This document shows positions 1-5,237 of a DNA stretch of 7,833 nucleotides, one piece after another; the stretch's first letter is position 1; each line of letters begins with the position of its first letter. The notes beneath the pieces are model-generated. The model had not been told where the DNA came from. It ran no database searches and saw only the letters and a list, made by a program, of their open reading frames with translations. The DNA is from Bacteroidales bacterium. Its GTDB lineage: Bacteria > Bacteroidota > Bacteroidia > Bacteroidales > VadinHA17. The stretch lies in the NCBI GenBank assembly GCA_003157055.1, contig PMIG01000229.1, positions 215 through 8,047 of the forward strand. The letters are read 5' to 3'. A program made the position numbers and the translations under genes.

Positions 1-36
1 AAGAAAAATCCCAAGTTCAAACAGAGACAGGGATAA
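1..36 (+). CDS. rpmJ: 50S ribosomal protein L36, C-terminal end (partial)
   Basis: The first 36 bases read in frame as KKNPKFKQRQG followed by TAA. This matches the conserved end of bacterial L36, a protein of about 38 residues whose tail reads (N)KKNPKFKQRQG in many bacteria. Only the last 11 codons lie in the window; the zinc-binding part is upstream of it. The position directly before rpsM is the usual one in the infA-rpmJ-rpsM-rpsK-rpsD-rpoA-rplQ cluster, which supports the call despite its shortness. L36 binds 23S rRNA in the large subunit. Confidence 0.88.
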   Translation, partial: KKNPKFKQRQG

Positions 37-43
37 TTTTAAT

Positions 44-51
44 TAATTTTG
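44..51 (+). promoter_or_regulatory. Possible -7 promoter element before rpsM
   Basis: TAATTTTG fits the Bacteroidota -7 consensus TAnnTTTG exactly and lies 25 bases before the rpsM ATG, in the rpmJ-rpsM gap. No TTTG/TTG -33 element is seen 19-21 bases upstream, where the rpmJ coding end sits. It could be an internal promoter boosting the rpsM-rplQ part of the operon, or chance in an A/T-rich gap. Confidence 0.35.
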
Positions 52-76
52 CAACTCAATTTAAGAAAAGTTATAT

Positions 77-454
77 ATGGCACGTATTGTTGGGGTAGAT
101 TTACCAAGACATAAAATAGGCGAAATAGGCCTTACCTATATTTACGGGGTGGGAAGAAGCACTGCGCAGAAAGTTCTCGATGAGGCCGGCGTTGACAGGA
201 ATGCAAAGGTTGAAGAGTGGACAGACGACCAGATCAATACCATCCGCCGGATTCTGAACGATAATTATAAGCTTGAAGGCGAACTGCGTTCAGAAACCCA
301 GCTTAACATCAAAAGGCTTATGGATATAGGCTGCTACCGGGGTGTTCGTCACAGAATCGGTCTGCCGGTCAGGGGACAGAGTACGAAGAATAATGCCAGG
401 ACACGTAAAGGCAGGAAGAAGACCGTTGCAAACAAGAAAAAAGCTACTAAATAA
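77..454 (+). CDS. rpsM: 30S ribosomal protein S13
   Basis: A 125-residue protein of the S13/uS13 family, which sits in the head of the small subunit and contacts the large subunit and the P-site tRNA. The N-terminus [21 protein letters not shown] and the central GVGRSTAQ helix-two-turn-helix segment are typical, as are [28 protein letters not shown] near residues 85-112. The tail is Lys-rich and extends towards the P site in the family. The ATG is the only start giving the family N-terminus; there is no Shine-Dalgarno sequence, only A/T-rich leader, as at the other genes here. It follows rpmJ by 40 bases and precedes rpsK by 7, consistent with one operon. Length is close to the usual 118-126 residues. 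Confidence 0.97.
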   Translation: MARIVGVDLPRHKIGEIGLTYIYGVGRSTAQKVLDEAGVDRNAKVEEWTDDQINTIRRILNDNYKLEGELRSETQLNIKRLMDIGCYRGVRHRIGLPVRGQSTKNNARTRKGRKKTVANKKKATK

Positions 455-461
455 ATAGATT

Positions 462-851
462 ATGGCAAAGAAGACTGGAGCATTAAAAAAGAGGGTTGTA
501 AAAGTTGAACCATCAGGCCAGGCACATGTTCATTCATCATTCAATAATATTATTGTTACACTGACTAACAATTCAGGGCAGGTTATTTCATGGGCATCAG
601 CAGGCAAAATGGGTTTTAAAGGTTCCAAGAAAAACACTCCTTATGCTGCACAGATGGCATCAGAAGAGTGCGGGAAAGTGGCTTATGACCTTGGACTGAG
701 AAAAGTTAAGGTATTCGTCAAGGGACCAGGTTCAGGACGTGAATCAGCTATAAGGGCTATTTCCAATTCAGGTATCGAGGTTACAGAGATTATCGATGTC
801 ACCCCTATGCCTCACAATGGCTGCCGTGCTCCTGGAAGAAGAAGAGTTTAA
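462..851 (+). CDS. rpsK: 30S ribosomal protein S11
   Basis: A 129-residue uS11 protein, part of the platform of the small subunit next to the mRNA exit region. Recognisable family blocks are [15 protein letters not shown] (about residues 21-35), [14 protein letters not shown] (about 51-64), [14 protein letters not shown] (about 87-100) and [11 protein letters not shown] (about 112-122). The Asn-Gly at 119-120 is the position that forms isoaspartate in E. coli S11. The last residues read CRAPGRRRV, whereas the form I remember as usual is CRPPKRRRV; this is a small substitution in a very conserved tail. The gene starts 7 bases after rpsM and ends 39 bases before rpsD. Confidence 0.97.
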   Translation: MAKKTGALKKRVVKVEPSGQAHVHSSFNNIIVTLTNNSGQVISWASAGKMGFKGSKKNTPYAAQMASEECGKVAYDLGLRKVKVFVKGPGSGRESAIRAISNSGIEVTEIIDVTPMPHNGCRAPGRRRV

Positions 852-890
852 TGATTTAATAAATAAATTCTAAAATTAAATTAAAGTACA

Positions 891-1499
891 ATGGCAAGAT
901 ATACCGGCCCAAAAACAAGAGTCGCAAGGAAATTCGGAGAACCCATATTCGGTCCTGATAAAAATCTGGAAAGAAAGAATTTCCCTCCCGGGCAGCATGG
1001 GATGAACAAGAAGAGAAAGAAAACATCAGAATACGGTGTTCAGCTCAGGGAAAAGCAGAAAGCTAAATATACTTACGGGATCCTGGAGCGTCAGTTCCAT
1101 AATACATTTGAGAAAGCATCACGCTCAAAGGGAGTTACCGGCGAAGTACTTCTTCAGTTTCTTGAGTCACGACTCGATAACACTGTATATCGCTTTGGAA
1201 TTTCCCCTTCAAGAGCAGGTGCACGCCAGCTCGTCTCTCACCGTCATATCACTGTCAATGGCAAGGTGGTCAATATCCCGTCATACCAGCTGAAACCCGG
1301 TGACATTATTGGAATCAGGGAAAAATCAAAGTCACTCGAATCAATCATCGATTCACTAACCACAAGGAAGACTTCAAAGCTTCCATGGCTCGAATGGGAC
1401 GATGCCCAGATGGCCGGCAAGTTTATGAATCTTCCTGAACGAACCGACATCCCTGAAAATATTAAGGAACAGCTTATTGTAGAATTGTATTCAAAATAA
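891..1499 (+). CDS. rpsD: 30S ribosomal protein S4
   Basis: A 202-residue uS4 protein, a primary 16S rRNA-binding protein of the 30S body. The N-terminus [19 protein letters not shown] is typical. The cysteines of the zinc-binding version of S4 are absent, so this is the C-minus (zinc-free) form common in Bacteroidota. The S4 RNA-binding domain spans roughly residues 93-157, with [21 protein letters not shown] followed by [24 protein letters not shown]. The 39-base gap before the gene is A/T-rich with no obvious terminator or Shine-Dalgarno sequence. In many bacteria S4 also represses translation of this operon; I do not see the target structure here. Length is as usual for the phylum. Confidence 0.97.
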   Translation: MARYTGPKTRVARKFGEPIFGPDKNLERKNFPPGQHGMNKKRKKTSEYGVQLREKQKAKYTYGILERQFHNTFEKASRSKGVTGEVLLQFLESRLDNTVYRFGISPSRAGARQLVSHRHITVNGKVVNIPSYQLKPGDIIGIREKSKSLESIIDSLTTRKTSKLPWLEWDDAQMAGKFMNLPERTDIPENIKEQLIVELYSK

Positions 1500-1517
1500 T
1501 AATCTAAGATAAACTCT

Positions 1518-2510
1518 ATGGCCATTTTATCATTCCAGAAGCCCGACAAAGTAATAATGCTGGAAGCGGATAACAAACTCGGAAAATTCGAGTTTCGTCC
1601 TCTTGAACCTGGCTATGGCATTACTGTTGGCAATGCGCTGAGAAGAATCCTTCTCTCCTCGCTTGAAGGTTTTGCTATAACAACTGTAAAGATCGATGGA
1701 GTGGACCATGAGTTCTCCACTATCACCGGCGTTATTGAAGATGTAACCGAAATTATCCTTAACCTGAAACAGATCCGTTTCAGGAGAACAGTTGACGAAG
1801 TGGATCATGAAAAGGTTACTGTTAAGATCCATAATAAGGAAGTCTTTAAGGCCGGAGATCTGAACAATGCTCTCAGCAGCTTTGAAGTTCTTAACCCGGA
1901 ACTGGTTATCTTCAGGATGGAATCCGATGTGAAGATCCAGATTGAATTTAATATCAGCAAGGGGCGTGGTTATGTTCCTGCTGAAGAAAATGATCCTGCT
2001 GAAGCCGAATTCGGACTAATAGCGATTGATTCTATCTTCACACCAATCATGAATGTGAAGTATACAGTTGAAAATTACCGTGTTGAGCAAAAAACTGACT
2101 ATGAAAAGCTTCTTTTTGAGATCGAGACGGACGGATCAATACACCCGAAGGATGCGCTTAAGGAAGCAGCTAAGATTTTGATCTATCACTTCATGCTCTT
2201 CTCCGATGAAAAGATCACTCTTGACTCGGACGACAAAATGGCTAATGAGGAGTTTGATGAAGAAGTTCTGCACATGAGGCAACTGCTTAAGACTAAACTT
2301 GTTGACCTCGACCTTTCAGTAAGGGCACTCAACTGCCTGAAGGCTGCAGAAGTTGAAACGCTTGGAGACCTTGTCAAATTCAATAAAAACGACCTCCTGA
2401 AATTCAGAAATTTTGGTAAAAAATCACTTACTGAGCTTGATGAGCTGCTTGAATCAATGAGCCTCTCATTTGGCATGGATGTGAGCAAGTATAAGTTAGA
2501 GAAAGATTAA
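1518..2510 (+). CDS. rpoA: DNA-directed RNA polymerase subunit alpha
   Basis: A 330-residue RNA polymerase alpha subunit, the dimeric scaffold on which beta and beta' assemble. The N-terminal dimerisation domain covers about residues 1-235, with [21 protein letters not shown] near 29-49 (the Arg pair region that contacts beta) and the insert domain ending in [12 protein letters not shown]. An acidic linker (NEEFDEEV) leads to the C-terminal domain, about 255-320, with two helix-hairpin-helix motifs: [21 protein letters not shown] and [13 protein letters not shown]. Arg269 corresponds to E. coli Arg265, the residue that binds UP-element DNA and contacts activators, so the domain looks functional. 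It lies between rpsD (18-base gap) and rplQ (26-base gap), the standard position. Confidence 0.98.
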   Translation: MAILSFQKPDKVIMLEADNKLGKFEFRPLEPGYGITVGNALRRILLSSLEGFAITTVKIDGVDHEFSTITGVIEDVTEIILNLKQIRFRRTVDEVDHEKVTVKIHNKEVFKAGDLNNALSSFEVLNPELVIFRMESDVKIQIEFNISKGRGYVPAEENDPAEAEFGLIAIDSIFTPIMNVKYTVENYRVEQKTDYEKLLFEIETDGSIHPKDALKEAAKILIYHFMLFSDEKITLDSDDKMANEEFDEEVLHMRQLLKTKLVDLDLSVRALNCLKAAEVETLGDLVKFNKNDLLKFRNFGKKSLTELDELLESMSLSFGMDVSKYKLEKD

Positions 2511-2536
2511 TTTGATAATTGTTTGAGGATTTAGAA

Positions 2537-3055
2537 ATGCGACATTCTAGAGTTATTAACCATTTAGGCAGAACGAGTTCACACAGGAAGTCGATGCTTG
2601 CAAATATGGCTTCATCACTTATCCTTCATAAAAGGATTACAACCACCACAGCCAAAGCTAAAGCTCTGAAGACTTTTGTTGAACCGCTTATTACAAAATC
2701 GAAGGAAGATTCGACACACTCGAGGAGAGTGGTCTTCAGCTATCTTAAGGATAAAGAAGCTGTATCTGAATTATTCAGAGAGGTATCTGTTAAAATAGCT
2801 GAGAGGCCTGGAGGCTACACACGGATATTAAAAACAGGTAACAGAATAGGCGATAACGCTGACATGTGCATCCTTGAGCTGGTTGATTTCAATCTGGCTA
2901 TGCTGGGTGGAGGCGAAGCAGCTAAAACCAAGAGTTCCAGGAGAAGAAGAACAACCAAAAAGAAAGGTGAAGGAGAAGTTGCTGCAAAAACTGAAAAGCC
3001 GGTTAAGGAAGCTGAAGGCAAAGCAGAAGCTCCTGCCGCTGAAAAAGAAAAATAA
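2537..3055 (+). CDS. rplQ: 50S ribosomal protein L17 with C-terminal extension
   Basis: A 172-residue bL17 protein, located near the peptide exit tunnel of the large subunit. The core, about residues 1-118, starts [21 protein letters not shown] and contains [33 protein letters not shown] and [19 protein letters not shown], all family hallmarks. The start at this ATG is chosen because the family begins MRH; a TTG 18 bases upstream is in frame but would add six unrelated residues. The remaining 50 or so residues are a low-complexity tail, first Arg/Lys-rich then Lys/Ala/Glu-rich, absent from the 127-residue E. coli protein; such tails are common in Bacteroidota L17. It is the last gene of the operon and is followed by a terminator. 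Confidence 0.95.
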   Translation: MRHSRVINHLGRTSSHRKSMLANMASSLILHKRITTTTAKAKALKTFVEPLITKSKEDSTHSRRVVFSYLKDKEAVSELFREVSVKIAERPGGYTRILKTGNRIGDNADMCILELVDFNLAMLGGGEAAKTKSSRRRRTTKKKGEGEVAAKTEKPVKEAEGKAEAPAAEKEK

Positions 3056-3077
3056 GAAATAAGAATAATCTGAACTT

Positions 3078-3114
3078 AAAGGGATGGTTCGTTATGAACT
3101 TTATCCCTTTTTTT
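3078..3114 (+). terminator. Intrinsic terminator after rplQ
   Basis: AAAGGGAT (3078-3085) pairs with ATCCCTTT (3103-3110), an 8-bp outer stem. An inner stem GTTC/GAAC (3087-3090 with 3096-3099) closes a GTTAT loop. The stem runs into a tract of seven T residues (3108-3114). It lies 23 bases after the rplQ stop and ends the ribosomal operon on the + strand. Confidence 0.85.
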
Positions 3115-3115
3115 G

Positions 3116-3123
3116 TATATTGC
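3116..3123 (+). promoter_or_regulatory. Probable -7 element of the eno promoter
   Basis: TATATTGC is one T short of the Bacteroidota TAnnTTTG element and is followed by ACTAT, as at the -7 element upstream of the phosphatase gene (shared TTGCACTAT at 3120-3128 and 7187-7195). It begins right after the rplQ terminator T-tract and 37 bases before the eno ATG. No clear -33 element is seen; that region is inside the terminator hairpin. Confidence 0.4.
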
Positions 3124-3146
3124 ACTATTGTTCAATAAAATTTTAA

Positions 3147-4430
<1,284 letters not shown>

Positions 4431-4464
4431 CCCCCTATCCCCCCCTGTAGGGGGGCTAATTTTG
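4431..4464 (+). repeat. C/G-rich hairpin element A, REP-like; possible eno terminator
   Basis: Directly after the eno stop, CCCCCC (4440-4445) and GGGGGG (4450-4455) form a perfect 6-bp hairpin with loop TGTA, followed by CTAATTTTG. The T-tract is short, so it would be a modest terminator at best. Read on the - strand from 4459 it begins TTAGC and matches element B (from 4497, + strand) at about 18 of 25 positions, which makes it look like one half of an inverted pair of dispersed intergenic repeats. From memory, similar CCCCTxxAGGGG elements are frequent downstream of Bacteroidota genes; copy number in this genome cannot be judged from the window. Confidence 0.6.
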
Positions 4465-4496
4465 TTCAAGCTCAAGAAGTCTTTTATTATTAGGAT

Positions 4497-4550
4497 TTAG
4501 CTCCCATTTAGGGGAGATGGTCTGCCAAACGGCGGACCAGAGGGGTCTCC
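4497..4550 (+). repeat. C/G-rich hairpin element B, REP-like, with second hairpin
   Basis: TTAGC (4497-4501) leads into CTCCC/GGGAG (4501-4505 with 4512-4516), then a second hairpin of 9 bp: TGGTCTGCC (4518-4526) with GGCGGACCA (4531-4539), loop AAAC and one G-U pair if transcribed. The element ends near AGGGGTCTCCC. Its first 25 bases are related in inverted orientation to element A; the two TTAGC ends face each other across 37 bases. The arrangement resembles paired REP elements (BIME). No transposase or RAYT gene is in the window. Confidence 0.6.
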
Positions 4551-4554
4551 CGAC

Positions 4555-4576
4555 GTTATTAACAATTGTTGATAAC
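4555..4576. promoter_or_regulatory. 22-base near-perfect palindrome, possible protein-binding site
   Basis: The half-sites GTTATTAACAA and TTGTTGATAAC are reverse complements with one mismatch, giving a 22-base inverted repeat without spacer. Such symmetry suggests a dimeric regulator. Alternatively, each half holds a 9-base match with one difference from the DnaA-box form TTATnCACA (TTATTAACA, and TTATCAACA on the - strand). It lies about 40 bases upstream of the -33 element of the ncRNA promoter, a place where an activator could act. Which protein binds is unknown. Confidence 0.45.
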
Positions 4577-4589
4577 TTCTGTTTATATC

Positions 4590-4625
4590 AGGTTTACAAG
4601 AAGGGAAGCCTTTTTATTGTTTTTT
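4590..4625 (+). terminator. Terminator-like hairpin upstream of the ncRNA promoter
   Basis: AGGTTT (4590-4595) pairs with AAGCCT (4606-4611) including one G-U pair, with a 10-base loop, followed by a T-rich run (TTTTTATTGTTTTTT). The stem is short. It may end read-through from eno; the T-rich run contains the -33 element of the next promoter, a terminator-then-promoter layout like that between rplQ and eno. Confidence 0.45.
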
Positions 4626-4646
4626 GATATTCTTAATATACATTTG
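4617..4646 (+). promoter_or_regulatory. Bacteroidota-type promoter (-33 TTG, 19-base spacer, -7 TACATTTG)
   Basis: TTG at 4617-4619 is separated by 19 bases from TACATTTG at 4639-4646, which fits the -7 consensus TAnnTTTG exactly. Both the elements and the spacing agree with the housekeeping-sigma promoter described for Bacteroides. Transcription should start near 4649-4652. No credible protein gene follows; the hairpin-rich region 4650-5162 does. It is the best-formed promoter in the window. Confidence 0.65.
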
Positions 4647-4687
4647 ACATATCGGGTGAGCGATAAAAGATTGCTCGAAAGATATGG

Positions 4688-5035
4688 AACCGGAAAAGGT
4701 TACTTAAATGAAACAAGATCCGGTTCGGTCAGACCTTCGGGACTGCATATCAATAGAGCCGAAGCCTGAACGAAGGGGACAGGTCCCAGACCAGAAACCG
4801 GGTGTTCAGTAAGATCGAAGAAAACCGGAAACGTTCTTTCAGCGATTGAGTCACATGGCCCCGGGAAAAAAAGGACTTCGGTCCGGATTGAACCGGAACT
4901 GGTGTCAGATCCTTCGGGAGATGCACACTGGAGCCAGAAGGACACTTCGTCCCGGAAAGACCCGCCGCAAGGTGGGTACAAAAGGACAGCCGGAAGGTTA
5001 TACCGTAATAAGTACAACCGGAAAGCCATGGGTTG
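4688..5035 (+). repeat. Recurrent AACCGGAA hairpin modules within the ncRNA
   Basis: AACCGGAA occurs at 4688-4695, 4823-4830, 4891-4898 and 5016-5023, and the shorter CCGGAA at 4952-4957 and 4990-4995. At most copies a small hairpin can place GGA in the loop: AACC[GGAAAA]GGUU 4688-4701, AAC[CGGAAAC]GUU 4823-4835, ACC[GGAACU]GGU 4892-4903, GUC[CCGGAAA]GAC 4949-4961, AGCC[GGAA]GGUU 4988-4999, and CAACC...GGUUG 5015-5035. The stems differ but keep pairing. By my count GGA occurs 17 times between 4650 and 5040. Some of these small hairpins exclude the larger helices listed for the ncRNA. Confidence 0.5.
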
Positions 5036-5119
5036 CGGAGGCAGGTCTAGTATTTGTCGAAACAGCCGGTCAGAATAACAGTAATCCGACGCTGTATGCA
5101 GCTTCGGCCGCAAATGGTG

Positions 5120-5162
5120 AATGGGAACTAATCCTTGTGAATAGTTCCCATTATTGTTTTAT
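5120..5162 (+). terminator. Strong intrinsic terminator of the ncRNA
   Basis: AATGGGAACTA (5120-5130) and TAGTTCCCATT (5142-5152) form an 11-bp perfect stem with an 11-base loop, followed by ATTGTTTTATA. The T-tract is interrupted but the stem is long. No coding sequence ends just before it, so it most simply terminates the transcript started at about 4650. If that transcript were instead the leader of the next gene, this hairpin would be an attenuator. Confidence 0.75.
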
Positions 5163-5210
5163 ACAGTCCCGTTTTTTACCGCTTTCCTTTATTGGTTTCA
5201 CCTTAATGAA

Positions 5211-5218
5211 TATCTTTG
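5211..5218 (+). promoter_or_regulatory. -7 promoter element of the UbiD-type gene
   Basis: TATCTTTG matches TAnnTTTG exactly and lies 19 bases before the ATG at 5238, giving a predicted leader of roughly 15 bases. The only upstream TTG (5192-5194) is at a 16-base spacing, shorter than the usual 19-21, so the -33 element is weak or absent. Confidence 0.5.
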
Positions 5219-5237
5219 ATATTCAACTTGCAGATCG

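Larger units (their letters stand above)
4650..5162 (+). ncRNA. Candidate structured non-coding RNA, about 0.5 kb, unassigned class
   Basis: The segment has its own promoter (4617-4646) and ends at a strong terminator hairpin (5120-5162). It is visibly richer in G+C than the flanking gaps and dense in hairpins on the + strand: 4657-4664/4670-4677; CAG-A-CC[UUCG]GG-A-CUG at 4730-4745; CUGAACG/UGUUCAG 4766-4772/4803-4809; GAUCGAAGAA paired with 4834-4847 across a UCAG bulge; GGAC[UUCG]GUCC 4873-4884; 4899-4931 with a UUCG loop; GGAC/GUCC 4940-4952; ACCCGCC[GCAA]GGUGGGU 4960-4977; AGCC[GGAA]GGUU 4988-4999; GCAGC[UUCG]GCCGC 5098-5111. UUCG and GNRA loops occur in this orientation only. I see no RNase P (no GAGGAAAGUCC), tmRNA or SRP signatures. 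The reading frames through it run into the terminator or the next gene and look spurious. The alternative is a long regulated leader of the UbiD-type gene with an attenuator, but that gene has its own -7 element. Confidence 0.65.

Noticed and set aside
1244..1832. - strand reading frames over rpsD and rpoA
   Set aside because: They lie within strongly conserved + strand genes and show no family motif.
2519..2536. TTG start for rplQ six codons upstream
   Set aside because: L17 proteins begin MRH, which matches the ATG at 2537; the upstream residues have no counterpart in the family.
4566..4769. 67-codon + strand reading frame
   Set aside because: It begins before the ncRNA promoter, crosses the terminator-like hairpin and promoter, ends within the hairpin region and has no recognisable motif.
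4688..5035. CRISPR array or simple tandem repeat
   Set aside because: AACCGGAA recurs at 135, 68 and 125 bases, so spacing is irregular, the repeat is only 8 bases and flanking sequence is not conserved.
4700..5113. 137-codon - strand reading frame over the ncRNA
   Set aside because: No promoter or terminator in that orientation and no recognisable domain; an open frame is expected by chance in this GC-richer stretch. UUCG and GCAA loops occur only on the + strand.
4650..5162. RNase P RNA, tmRNA, SRP RNA or group II intron
   Set aside because: CAGAAACCGGGT near 4793-4804 recalls the RNase P 3' region, but the universal GAGGAAAGUCC is missing. There is no tRNA-like end or tag frame for tmRNA, no SRP-type GGUCAGGUCCGGAAGG apical loop, and no domain V for a group II intron.
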